Shown: piece by piece, positions 37,065 to 47,795 of the stretch | Numbering within the stretch: position 1 is the stretch's first letter | Layout of the letters: each line of letters starts with the position of its first letter | Assembly: GCF_000787575.1 (NCBI RefSeq) | Contig: NW_012236513.1 | Span: forward strand, 248,001 to 312,000 | Source: Acytostelium subglobosum LB1 | Taxonomy: Eukaryota > Evosea > Eumycetozoa > Acytosteliales > Acytosteliaceae | DNA length: 64,000 nt | Direction of reading: 5' to 3' | Program-made: the position numbers and the translations under genes | The notes under the pieces: generated by a model | Databases searched by the model: none | Told to the model about the DNA's origin: nothing | Seen by the model: only the letters and a program-made list of their open reading frames with translations

Positions 37065-37615
37065 TAAGTATATATGTTGTATGTATCTGTCTGTATATCT
37101 GTATATCTGTGTATATGTATATGTATCTGTATCTGTTTGAGTAAAGTAATATATATGTATTTCTTGGGTCAATGAATGTCGTGTGTGATTAATTAATTTA
37201 AGACACGTTAGGGGCGCGCGTGTGTATATTCAAATGAATAACTTCTGATCGATCAGAATGACTTTGAGTTGAGTTGAGTTGTCAGACGATGAGTCGTGCC
37301 TACTTATTTGAGTGAGTGTTTGCGCTCAAATGAATGAAAGTGAACTAATTTATGAGTTCGTGAGGGAGTGAGGTGAATGAAAGAGAATAGAGAGTGTCGT
37401 TGACTCACACACATCTCATTGTCCGTTGAATTCAAAAAAAGAAAAATAAATTTGAATTTCAACCCTCAACCCTCGACCTAACCCTTGCCCTCGCATTGTT
37501 GATTGACTTGGCATGATTGGTTGATGGATGGGTGGATACTTTATTGTTGTGACGGATTGGATACAATTGAGAGAGTATGATGTGTGGCTCTCATTGGATC
37601 TTGAGAACTCTTTGT
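37065..37615. other. intergenic spacer
   Basis: This spacer lies between the start of the bromodomain gene and the 3' end of the Sec23 gene. It is A+T-rich with TATATG/TATCTG runs next to the bromodomain start, as expected of a promoter, and an A-rich stretch near 37430–37455. I see no coding signal. Confidence 0.5.
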
Positions 37616-40223
37616 TTAGGATTGAACAGCAAACTTCTTCAAATGCTCCAAGAATACATGTAGGTTTACATCATCAGTGAACACAATCTCACCCTTGGTT
37701 GGATCCTGTGGCGTGTTGCTAACATGAGTCAAGTTGGGATCGATCGTTGCCAACAGGAAACGTGCCTCACCCGAATGTTGATCACAATCAATGTAGCGAG
37801 GGTATGGGAATCTATCTTTTAGGATGGCCTGTTGATGTGTTATGTATATGATGCGTTAGTTACCTTGCCTTGCCTTGCCTTGCATTACATTGTCAATGAA
37901 ACATACATTAGCATCGTCCTTTGGAGCTTGGAGGAGAGCCTTAAAGTTGGCGTATTGTGGGTTCTTGTCGTAGCCCTCCTTTCTCCACTTGGCAACGGTC
38001 TCACCGTGGAAGATGAGAACGTGGAAGAAGGTGTCGAGCAGGAGTATTGTGTCACTGGTGATGCTAGTTGCTGACAGGGCAACAGGCTCTGGTGCACCAT
38101 TGAACGAGTACTTCTCCAACGTTGGCTGAATCATAACCAGTGTGTTTGAAACGTTCTCTCTGTTCAACATAAATCTGTATAATGATTGATCGATTGATTG
38201 ATTGGCGGCATGTTAGAGGAGATGCCAATGCCTTCTCAGTGTCGATACTACATACCTATAAAATGATGACTCGTCTGGACTGTTGTTAAAGGCTTGCAGG
38301 AAGTTGGAACGACGCAGATGGAACATGAAGTGAGGATAGATGGCAAAGTTCTGTGCAAGCTTGAAGGAGCGTGGGTCGTCCTTTCTAAAGTCAGCGTACT
38401 TTGACACGAGACGGATCAGCATCTTGTCGAGCCAACGAGTGATGTCGGGCAGCTCCTCAGTCTCGGCCTTGTAGACGGCAAGACGCGCCATCAGGGCGGC
38501 GGAGGTCTCCTGATCGAATCCGTTGGCCAGCAGGTTGACCGAGGCGTTGGCATCGGTCCAGTCACGACGCACGGTCGTCACACGCATGATCCTCTTGCCC
38601 TGAGTGTTCTGGTAGGTCGTGATGAACTGAATCAGACCCGGCTGGTCGGCGGGGATTGCGTTGGTGTGCTGGTTGGCGATCTCAAAGTAGAACGCGAATG
38701 TGCTGTTCTGGTCCAGGCCACATATCTTCCAGCTTGATGTACCTCCAATGCCAATTTCCTGTTTGATTGATTGATCGGTAAGTATGTGGACAGTGTCACG
38801 TGGATCAATGATTGAACACTTACATTCTCGCTGACGTTTGGTGATGAGACTGTGAGTGAGGACAGATGTCCAATGGCACCGCACACCTTGAGGTAACGTG
38901 AGGTGGACACTTGGATGTCGGCGTTGTAACCCATGTTGAACTGATGATCAGTGTCACGAGTGAAGATCTTCTGGAAGGACTGCTGGAACATTGGATGGAA
39001 GAAACCATCGGCCAACACCATGAAACCTCCCGTCATCTTGACCATCTCCCTCATCTCATACAGACCAACCTGGTCCAATGAGCAAGAGAATATATCAATG
39101 ACGTGTCCAGAGCTGACTGCCTGTTCTGCGATACCCTTGTAATGCTGTGATGTGATGTGTTGAGATTAGTGAATGATTGATTGATTGAATGATGGTCAGT
39201 CCGTCGACACATACCAGGTAAGCCTTTGATGAATGCTTTGCCTTGTTCTTGACAATGTCGTGATGAGAACGGAGTGGCTCGGCCAAATCCTCGCTGACGA
39301 CAAGTCCGAGTCCAACGGTGGCAGGTCCTCCAATGAAGGCCATGATACGCGCTCCAGTGTTTGGTGCGATCGCCTGCAAGAGGGAAGCGGCAACAGAGAA
39401 TGCAGTGCCAGTGGCACGCTGTGGACGCTTGTCGTTTGGCACACGACATGGGTCCTTCTGGATCTCCTCAAGGATCGAGGTCAGGTTGAACTCGCACTCG
39501 CCAACGGGCACCAGGAATCGCTTGGACACCAGGTTGAAGGTCTCTGGTGAGCCCAGCTTCTCAATGAGCGTGGCGGCCTTGAAGGCGGCCGTGGCGTTGC
39601 CTCGGAACACGTAGGACTTGGGACAGGCGGTGAAGCCCAGCTCGTAGAGCTGCACCATCGAGCCGAATGTGATGAGGCCGACGTACGAGTCCTGTGGCAG
39701 TAGCGACAGCGACATGGTCAGCGAGTCGGTCAGCGCCTGGAGCTCGTCGTCCTGCAGACACGTGTCGACGATGTACAAGTAGATTGGTGGAGATGTCTCC
39801 TTGGTTGGCAGCATATATTCAATCGTCGTTGACTGTGGTAGCAGCTCAGTCGGTCTGCTCGTATCTGTAATACATCCATTATAATGTGGAGGGAACTGAT
39901 TATGTTGCAAACAGAATGGGCATACCCATGTTCTATACGGTGGTACTACAGTGCTGTATGTAATGAGGAGTCAGTCCATGTTCAATCAATCAATCATGTA
40001 CACATAACAACACATACCAGTATGGGTTCAAGACTGCAGTGCATAGACCTTTGCAGTGTAGGGGTGGGTAGGGCAATTGAACAATCTCTGTGCTCTGCTT
40101 CATTGGTGTGTACATGCAACCCAATGGAACAAGTAGTTTACGTGTAGCCTCTACACGAGATGTTGGCCAGATGTTCCATGAGAATCTGACTCCATCCTTA
40201 TCCTCAGCCTGATCGAAATTCAT
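37616..40223 (-). CDS. sec23: Sec23, COPII coat GTPase-activating subunit
   Basis: Sec23 pairs with Sec24 in the inner COPII coat on endoplasmic-reticulum exit sites and stimulates GTP hydrolysis by Sar1. Six exons read in one frame (40018–40223, 39215–39953, 38824–39144, 38256–38758, 37907–38174, 37616–37828), giving 749 residues, the usual length. The N-terminus has [19 protein letters not shown], then the zinc finger [14 protein letters not shown]…[14 protein letters not shown]; one Cys codon is split by intron 1. The trunk domain follows ([35 protein letters not shown]), then the beta-sandwich and helical parts, and a gelsolin-like C-terminus with [15 protein letters not shown] and [17 protein letters not shown]. 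The stop is TAA at 37616–37618. Introns are 64–81 bases with GTATGT or GTAAGT donors and (TCAA)n upstream of several acceptors. The frame has no breaks. Confidence 0.97.
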
Positions 40224-40590
40224 TCTCTACTCTATCTTTGTATTCAATGACTATGTCAAATCGTGTCTCAATGAGTGTCAATGTATCTGTCTCTATATTA
40301 TCTACTTAATAATAGTAAGTAAGTTATATGTATATATAAATGTATATTTGGTATAAGTAAGTGATTGATTGAATGAATGAATGAGCATAAGTGTGAACAA
40401 GCTCAACTTGATGAGCCCACCCCTCAAGGAGTCATCAAAGTTGATGATTCAGCACACTTTGAAAAACTTTATTGAAATTGAAGTTCATTCGTCTTTTGAT
40501 TGATTGACTATGACGCCCACAAATGATCTGGAATCATCCCAGAGCCAGAATGATCAGTTTACAACAGTGAAGGAATAGAATCATCCACAT
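40224..40590. other. intergenic spacer, Sec23 promoter side
   Basis: This spacer holds A+T-rich sequence with TATATGTATATATAAATG-like runs about 100 bases upstream of the Sec23 start, probably its core promoter. I see no gene in it. Confidence 0.45.
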
Positions 40591-41748
40591 TTATTCATCG
40601 GACTCAAGAGCCTCACCTTCGTCAGCTCCATCGACTACGTCATCTTCATGAGCTGCAGTGTCGTTGGTGGTGGTGGATGATGAACCACGCATCTTCTCCA
40701 ATGCATGACATACTCCAACTAGTTCGCAAACGTCATCGTTGGAAAGACTGCCTTTATACTTGTCCAAATCTGCTTTGGACTTGGTCTTCTTGACACCTGC
40801 GTCAAATGCTTTGATACAGTTGCCAATCGATGCGATCGTGGACTTGGTGACGTCCTTGATTTCCTGTGCCTTCATGCCCTGTTTGTAGAGCGCTGTGTTC
40901 ATGTAGTGCTTGCCCTTCTTGACCTTGTCTGGCATGCGGATATAACGGTAGTCGCGACCAAAGTAGTACTCCTTGTCCTTGCGGTACAGCTTCATCGTGA
41001 GGCCGACACGGCCGGACGCGATGGGCTTCTGGACGACGGGCTTCTTGAGTGCGGCGTGGTCGCGCATCACCAGATGCATGTGTTTGTTGTCGCCGGGAAG
41101 TAGAGAGGTGCCGTGCTTGGCGACGAATGCGTCGATGGTGGCCTCGCCCGCAACCTTGAGCAGGTGGTCCACGCACAGGGAGGGGCCGTCGATGAGCACC
41201 GGCTTGTTGTCGACGCGCTCGATGCCTCTGATCAGGATTCCGGCAAAGGCGGTGCCGTCGCCAAACGTCATGTCCAGACCCTTGTACGAGGCGGTCTTGT
41301 ACGCGCCACCATTCTGGCGATGGAAGTACCACGTGCACATCTTTTGCTGGTTGACGTCGCCGTGTGCGTACTGGTCGACGTGGTTGTAGCCCTTGAAGTA
41401 GTACTCGATCTCGTTGAGCATGTGTGGCACGCCGCCCACCATCAGCACAACATCGTTCAGCAGTCTGTTGGCCATCGTATCAAACACAGCATGGAACTCA
41501 TGCTCTGTCAACTTGTCAATGTTGTCAATGTGAAATATATCCATTATCCTCTTTGATTCATCGTCAGCGTCTGTCTTGGCTGACTTCTTCTTTGAGTTTG
41601 TTGTAGTTGTAGTTGATGTAGTTGAAGTTGTTGATGTTGTGGCGGTGTCATCATCATCATCTTGCTCTTCTTCATCTTCATTGACTTGATCAACTACCTC
41701 CTCTTCAGATTCAACTTCCTCTTCTTCTCTCTTTGTTCTCTTTGGCAT
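40591..41748 (-). CDS. conserved protein of unknown function with acidic N-terminus
   Basis: This is a single open exon of 385 residues starting MPKRTKREEEEVE. The first 65 residues are acidic and Thr-rich, with a Lys cluster that could serve as a nuclear signal. The central domain (about residues 75–330) looks like a real globular fold: LLNDVVLMVGGVPHMLNE, EIEYYFKGYNHVDQYAHGD, CTWYFHRQNGGAYK, KGLDMTFGDGTAFAGILI and DGPSLCVDHLL. The arrangement of a Glu-Ile-Glu-x-Tyr strand followed by an Asp-…-His pair is faintly like the methylpurine-DNA-glycosylase fold (ExExY…D…H), but this is only a resemblance. The C-terminus is acidic again. Neighbours give no clue: Sec23 is downstream and an FNIP gene is divergent upstream. 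Confidence 0.7.
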   Translation of the reverse strand: MPKRTKREEEEVESEEEVVDQVNEDEEEQDDDDDTATTSTTSTTSTTTTTNSKKKSAKTDADDESKRIMDIFHIDNIDKLTEHEFHAVFDTMANRLLNDVVLMVGGVPHMLNEIEYYFKGYNHVDQYAHGDVNQQKMCTWYFHRQNGGAYKTASYKGLDMTFGDGTAFAGILIRGIERVDNKPVLIDGPSLCVDHLLKVAGEATIDAFVAKHGTSLLPGDNKHMHLVMRDHAALKKPVVQKPIASGRVGLTMKLYRKDKEYYFGRDYRYIRMPDKVKKGKHYMNTALYKQGMKAQEIKDVTKSTIASIGNCIKAFDAGVKKTKSKADLDKYKGSLSNDDVCELVGVCHALEKMRGSSSTTTNDTAAHEDDVVDGADEGEALESDE

Positions 41749-42313
41749 TATTGTTATTATCTATATATATATTTAAGTTGTACAAGCACAAGTATACTTG
41801 ATTAATGACTCTTTCGTCCACATCATTCATTCATTCATCTTTGACATCACAGCTTATCTTGGAAACGAAGAAAAGAGATATTTATTGGAAATTCAAAATT
41901 AACAAGATTGAGTGTTTTGCGCGGGTGTTCACCTTTGAGCTCACTCAATCAAACAACAAGGTGTAATAATAATAAATAAATAATGACACTGTGTTGGTGT
42001 CACCTCTCATCCAGTATTGTTAATTCCCCTCAATTGCAACATTCATAACTTACTCATTGCTGTATTGCCATGAGCACACCCAATGAGCAGTAATATGAAC
42101 GTCGTCGAATGTTTTTGGAAAGTTAATAGCTTTACGTGGCTTATTGAAAATCGAATATGTGTCGTAGTTAAACTAAGAATGAATGATTGAAATGATGAGT
42201 ATGCTGATGTTGCACGAATGATGGAACACTAAAGTGAATCACTTGCCCCAACCCTAACCCTCACAATGCTTTGCAACACTTTTTCATTTATTCATTTGAC
42301 TAAAACACACTAG
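41749..42313. promoter_or_regulatory. divergent promoter region
   Basis: This region lies between two divergently transcribed genes and should hold both promoters. TATATATATATT sits just upstream of the minus-strand gene. The last 30 bases before the FNIP gene (ATTCATTTGACTAAAACACAC and following) are close to the sequence upstream of the second FNIP gene near 55760, which suggests a shared promoter element. I see no coding sequence. Confidence 0.45.
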
Positions 42314-43690
42314 ATGCATATATTATCTCTTCCCAACATATTGATTGTTGAATTGATTAGATTGTTGGATGAGGAACAGACATTATCATCTAGATTGGAT
42401 ACTTGGTGTTTGGCTCTATCATGTAAACAACTACACAGTACAACAAACAGTGTTATCAATAACATAATCAAACGTGAACAAGATGTAATCAATAATAATA
42501 ATAACGATAGAATCACTCGTGAGCTACTACTACAGAAACAATTAGGAGAATTCTTTGAAGCATTTGACAGAGGCAATGACAAAGTCATGAAGATATCAGA
42601 GATGCCTCTCCCAGCCATACCTCTACTTGACACACGACCACCATCACCACCGGTGACATCGATGAGGCTGGATAAATGTTCGTACTTTGATAATGATCCA
42701 ATCTCATCATTGCCGCCATCAATTACTGAGCTAACACTTGGTCATCGCTTCAATGGATCGATTCGCGGATTGGCACTTTTATCGTCACTGGAATCACTCA
42801 TAATAATTTGCCCGCTCAAACATAGCTTGGTCGGGGTACTGCCAGCATCGCTCACTCACCTGTCCTTGTTTGGCCACTTTAAATATCAAGATGAGCACGT
42901 TGTTGAGTCGTTTGCCAATGCCTCACAATCACTGCCACGCAGTCTTATCACGCTCAACATTGGCAATTGGTTTAATCGTCCTCTTCAATCGCTGCCACAC
43001 GCTCTGACCTCGCTCACCTTTGGCGATCACTTCAATAGTCCACTCCCTAACCCACTACCACGATCATTGATTACGCTGAAGTTTGGCCAAGACTTTAACC
43101 AGCCCCTCGACCAAGAGCTCCCTCACTCAATCACATCGCTACACTTTGGCTACTGCTTCAATCAGGTGATTGAACCACTCCCCGCATCACTAACATCGTT
43201 GCGTCTGGGAGATATAAATGGACACTATAGTCATTCATTCAAGCTCCCTTTGCCCAAGTCACTTACCGCACTTTGGATGAGCAGCTGGACAACGGTAACA
43301 TCAGGCGACATCAAGACACTCACATCCTCCAGTATATCAGTCTGCCAAGACATCGACCGCATTGTCTCAAGTGGTGGCATGGCCTATCCCGAGAACTTGG
43401 TTATCGAGCATCTTACACAGGGACATATTCAAGAGTTTGGAGAACGCCAATTTCAAATGCAGTTGGAGTCACTGACTGTGGAGGAATTTACATATAGACG
43501 ACGACCAGTCGCGGCGCTGATCAACCTCCTCCCCAATGCCAGGACATATCATCTGTCTACAAGAAATGAGCTTAAAGGAATTACCGAATCACATTGTTGT
43601 CGAAGGATTGACAAAGATACAGTACTATGTTGCCATAGCCTGTTGGACTCTATGCACTTCCACAAGCTTACACTTGAGACATATCAATAA
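42314..43690 (+). CDS. FNIP-repeat protein, copy 1
   Basis: This is one open exon of 458 residues starting MHILSLPNILIVELIRLL. The N-terminal 60 residues look F-box-like (SRLDTWCLALSCKQLH). At least five FNIP/IP22-type repeats of about 22 residues follow (about 42690–43260): SLPHALTSLTFGDHFNSPL, PRSLITLKFGQDFNQPLDQ, PHSITSLHFGYCFNQVIEP. The C-terminal region (NLLPNARTYHLS, CCRRIDKDTVLCCHS) is shared with copy 2 at 54292–55740. FNIP proteins are a large dictyostelid family; a substrate-adaptor role is often proposed for those with F-boxes, and none is proven here. The stop codon overlaps an AATAAA-like signal (CAATAAATG). Confidence 0.9.
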   Translation: MHILSLPNILIVELIRLLDEEQTLSSRLDTWCLALSCKQLHSTTNSVINNIIKREQDVINNNNNDRITRELLLQKQLGEFFEAFDRGNDKVMKISEMPLPAIPLLDTRPPSPPVTSMRLDKCSYFDNDPISSLPPSITELTLGHRFNGSIRGLALLSSLESLIIICPLKHSLVGVLPASLTHLSLFGHFKYQDEHVVESFANASQSLPRSLITLNIGNWFNRPLQSLPHALTSLTFGDHFNSPLPNPLPRSLITLKFGQDFNQPLDQELPHSITSLHFGYCFNQVIEPLPASLTSLRLGDINGHYSHSFKLPLPKSLTALWMSSWTTVTSGDIKTLTSSSISVCQDIDRIVSSGGMAYPENLVIEHLTQGHIQEFGERQFQMQLESLTVEEFTYRRRPVAALINLLPNARTYHLSTRNELKGITESHCCRRIDKDTVLCCHSLLDSMHFHKLTLETYQ

Positions 43691-43768
43691 ATGTTAGAGA
43701 GAGGATTTATTGATTTGATTGATTTGATTGATTGCTTTGATTGAGTGATTGGAATAGTTCCTTCTTCA

Positions 43769-44125
43769 TTATACCCAAACCAACAAAGTTAGGATGATCA
43801 TTATTGGAATATAATGATTGAGGGTTAGCTTGGAAGAAGAACCTTCATCATTGTGTTATGATGAATGATCATGTGAAGATGAATGATCATGTGATGATGA
43901 TGAAGATGAGTCTGGTGGGAAATAGACCAGTGGAATGGTGTTGGAATCTCTTCCCAAAGGAGAAAGGTACACTGATCCACTTGTGGTAGTTGATTGGCAA
44001 CTGTAGACATTGATATCAATAATACTGATTGTCGAGTATTGAGTGTTTCCAATATTGATCAATAACAACTCCAATAGATTTGGCATTGTTGTTGGATTGG
44101 TGTTGCCCCTGTCATAGAAAGTCGG
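43769..44125 (-). pseudogene. isolated terminal exon of an IPT/TIG surface-protein gene
   Basis: This block matches the last exon of the neighbouring IPT/TIG genes: MPNLLELLLINIGNTQYS, then INVYSCQSTTTSGSVYLS, a Ser/His/Asp stalk and a hydrophobic tail (SSSKLTLNHYIPIMIIL) ending TAA at 43769–43771. A TAA at 43856–43858 interrupts the stalk. No upstream ectodomain belongs to it. It is a leftover of a deleted or duplicated copy at the end of the tandem series. Confidence 0.7.
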
Positions 44126-44187
44126 GACTTTGGTGGGTAATGGTGTGGAGCGACACTGACATCATCTTTATTTGATTGAACATAATA

Positions 44188-47100
44188 CTAAACAGAAAGG
44201 AAGAGTGATAGGACGGTGATGAAAGTTGTAAAGATATGATTGAGAGACAACTTTGATGAGGAGCTGGAGTTAAGTGTTGACGAGGAGTCATGTGATGTCG
44301 TAGTCGATGTTGATGTCGATGTCGATGTCCAAGCCGATGTCGATGTCGATGTCGAGTCGATGTCGTGGTCGATGTTGAGGAGTCATGTGATGTGGACGAC
44401 GATGATGATGGAGTTGGAGTTGGATCATTGCAGACCAGAGGAATGGAGTTGGAGACCCTGCCAAGCAATGATACAGATACAGTTCCAGAGGTGACGCTTG
44501 CTTGACAACTGTAGAGATCGTTACCAATCATTCTAATTGACTCACATTGAGTCTATCCAACTTTGATCGACAACAACTCCAATAAATTGGGTATAACTGT
44601 TTGATCGCATGAAAGAGCTGCTGTCACATTCACCTGAGTACCATTGGACACGGCCACCCACAACGTTGGATTAGCTGTTTGAATGATTAATTGATCTAAT
44701 GTTAGTGTATGAGGGGAGTGGATGGAATAGTTCCATGATACATACCATGATAGTATATCTGGGTGAGGTTGGTCATTCCATTCCTGTAGTTGAATCTGTT
44801 GCATTTGGCCAGACAGTCTCCACATTGGGTTAGATTACATATGGTGATGTTGGATCCGAAACTACCACCAGTGCATTTGGTCTTGGGATAGAATGATCCA
44901 AATTGAATGTATTGACTTTGGATGTTTGATCCAACTATCGTTGCCATCGATTGCTCATTGATTGTTAAATTCTCCAGTGTTGGCTTTAGAATGCGGATGG
45001 TAATATTGTTGGAAACAATGGCGTTGAAGGCCACCAATTGAATATTATAAATGGTCTCATCATATGAGTTCTTGTTAAACTGTACTATGGTGGTTGACTT
45101 GAAATTGGCCGTGAAGATTTCGGGACCATAATAACTACCATTGAAGCAAGAGACCAAAGGCATGTGATCCAATTGAGTGCCTGTGATTAACATAGTACCA
45201 AATGACCCAGAGTAGCTGCCGCTCACCTGGGTGTAGGTAATTGTGTCCAAATATGGCAATGGGATTGCTGATGTGAACGATGAATTTTGGTGCATGATGG
45301 AGAGTTTGGCTGTCAACGTGGCTGTTTGGCCACCCTGTGTGGCGACCAAGGGCTCGTCCAGGTAGAAGGTGGACCTTGTGGCGCCATTATCCTTGATGTA
45401 TGCAGGTTGATTGTTTATGGTGAAAGAGTATTTGAATGATTGGCCTTTCACATTAAAAATACTGAGGTGTTTTCCAGAGATGAACAGATTGCCATCGAAT
45501 GCCAAGTTGGTGATAACAGGCTGCAGATTCAATGTGGAGTCGTTGGAGACAAATCCGGATGCGTATATCTGATACACGCCAGATATGTATGTATCTGGGA
45601 ATTGGAAGAAGGCGGCGATCGAGGTCTCTGACACGGGATTAATCTTTTGTTTTCCGCTTATAGAGAGGTAGAGGTAGGGCGAGAAGTTGATTCCAATGAC
45701 CTCCAATGTTGATCCAGTGAGTGGAGTGTTGGTGATCACTGGTTGATAGTCGAATAGGTATTGGTTGGATCTGACACCGAGGTACACGGCGGAGAAGTTG
45801 CCCTTGAGGATTAGGTTCCAGCATCTGATCAAGGTGTCATTGACAGTCACGCACTGCAGAGTTTGTTGGGATAGCTATACCTCAGATTCGTACAGAATTG
45901 ATTGATATAGGTGAGTACCAACAATGTTGAGCTGAGTTTCCGTTGGGGTGTACGAAGGAGTGATTGAGAGGATTGATGGAGCGATAAGGTCGAATTGAAC
46001 ATTGAACGGATCACTTGGTCCGATTGATGAGTCGGTCGTGATCACGACTGGTTGTTCGCCAGGGCTGGCTGGGTTGTTGGTCCAACACAAAACACTACCA
46101 AGGTTATTGCTGATCACGGTGCACACTTGTGATCCAACCATCACTGAGCTCGATGCACCCATTGTGAGGTAGCCACCAGTGATTGTGAGTCGGACAGTAC
46201 CAATCAAAGTATTATTACTAATGGTCACACTCAGGATGTATGGCCTGGCTTTGTAAATGTATGAACCTGAGGACAGACCACTGCACTTCAAAGTGAATTC
46301 ACCAGTGATTGGTATCCCGATCGGGAGAACAAAGAATGCTTGAGTGGTGGTCGACAGGGGGGTTGCATAGATGACTATGTTGGAGGGTAATGTCACCAAG
46401 GTGGAGCCATTGTCAAAGCCCACTCCATCGACCACTAACACATTCTTGACGACCTTGTTGTTTGAGACGGATGGACCATAGTTGAAGTAGATGTAATTGG
46501 TCAGCAACTGATTGCCAACCATGTCTGTGCAGTTGATTGGCACCCGGAGTCCTATTCCAGCTGGGATTGGAATTGAATAACAATTAAATGGTCCAGTGAT
46601 TAACTTGTCGCCAATGGTACAGTTGGCCAACTGAGAGGTACAGTAGGTCTTGTCTTGGGCCACGGGCAGCGAGCCACCGCCCAGGGGCACGCCATTGTTT
46701 ACATAGATGGATGGTCGAGAGTAGATGTTAAATGAGTTGGAGTTCTCACTGTTATCAGGCGAGAAGTACAAGGTCAAGTTTGATCCTATATTGGAATTCT
46801 GTCTTAAGTTGAATGTCAATGTGTTGTCGGAGATCCAGATATGAGTAAGGGCGGTAGGCGAATAGGCAGGTAACACATAATAGATGTTGGACATAAATTT
46901 GACATAGTTGGCCACGGTCATTGTCATGGTGCTTGGGTCGTTGGTGTCATTTGGCCGTATGACTCCATCACTGTAGCGTTGTAGTTGGGGGTGAGCTTGC
47001 CAAGACCACCAACTAGGTCAATGGAGAGCTGACCTGTTAACACACCCACGCCTTGGGGATAGACTAGCACCATCCGAGTGTTGTCTTGGGGGTCAATGGA

Positions 47101-47509
47101 CACGCCGGTGAATTGATACTTGAAGTTTCTAGAGTTGGTTGAGTAATATTGTGCTTGGATGTTGGTTTTGGAGTTGTTTGAGCGATAGTAGTTGAGGTAG
47201 TTTCCGGTGATCGTGAAGTTGCCACCAAGTGTGTTGAGCACTGGTGATAGATCATTGATTAATGGGGTGAGGTTGACGTTGATGAAGTTGGAGATCGATT
47301 AGTTGGACACCAGATACAATGGACCATTGCGTGCTGTCAATGGTAGTTGAACAATGATCATTGTTGACGATATTGGTAGAGGTGCAGTTATATTCAATGA
47401 ACCAAAGATGACCTGAGTCTCAATGTTCATGAAATAGTTGCCATAGATCGTGATCACTGGTTGGCCGTCATGACGGACCGAGCTCAATGTTGGGAACTGG
47501 GCATTGCAA
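44188..47509 (-). pseudogene. IPT/TIG surface-protein gene, decayed copy
   Basis: This is a relative of the gene at 50281–53982. The locus starts directly at the acceptor of the ectodomain exon (top at 47509, NAQFPTLSSVRHDGQPV), and no signal-peptide exon is visible upstream. The ectodomain has IPT/TIG features (VRLTITGGYL, SVMVGSQVCTVISN) and the shared Cys module NLTQCGDCLAKCNRF. An intron at 44675–44745 leads to the terminal exon and a hydrophobic tail (SKLSLNHIFTTFITVLSLFL) ending at 44188–44190. Breaks: TAA near 47300, frame change near 46945, TAG near 45876, TAG near 44554, and a one-base loss in the TCGACA repeat of the stalk near 44350. It is probably not functional. Confidence 0.8.
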
Positions 47510-47795
47510 CTGTGATGGTTTGTGTGTGTGTGTGTGAGTGTGTGGGAGTGAGTGTGAGTGTGAGTGATCAGGTGGTGGGGTGGATGGAATGAATCCAATG
47601 ATGTTTGATTACATCACCAACCTGGAGTCACATTCACCTGTGCACTATTGGACAACCATCACATGTGGTAATGATGAAGTTGAATCTTCCACCTTGTCAT
47701 CTAGTTGGTATTATCCAAAATATATAAGTTGACTGATGAGGTATGATCCTGTATCTTGGCAAACGATTGATCATTGATTTATTATTAAGATTGTT
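47510..47795. other. spacer with relic of a TIG terminal exon
   Basis: This short spacer lies between two tandem IPT/TIG loci. It has a (TGTGTG/GTGAGT)n stretch near 47520–47575. At about 47621–47655, read on the minus strand, a piece (SNSAQVNVT) resembles the start of the terminal exon of these genes (SNGTQVNVT). It looks like debris from duplication. Confidence 0.5.

Noticed and set aside
44553-45877. TAG codons within otherwise good frames of the decayed TIG copy, as a sign of stop-codon reassignment
   Set aside because: TAG is used as a normal terminator elsewhere in the same family (50281–50283), and the copy has other breaks, so decay is simpler.
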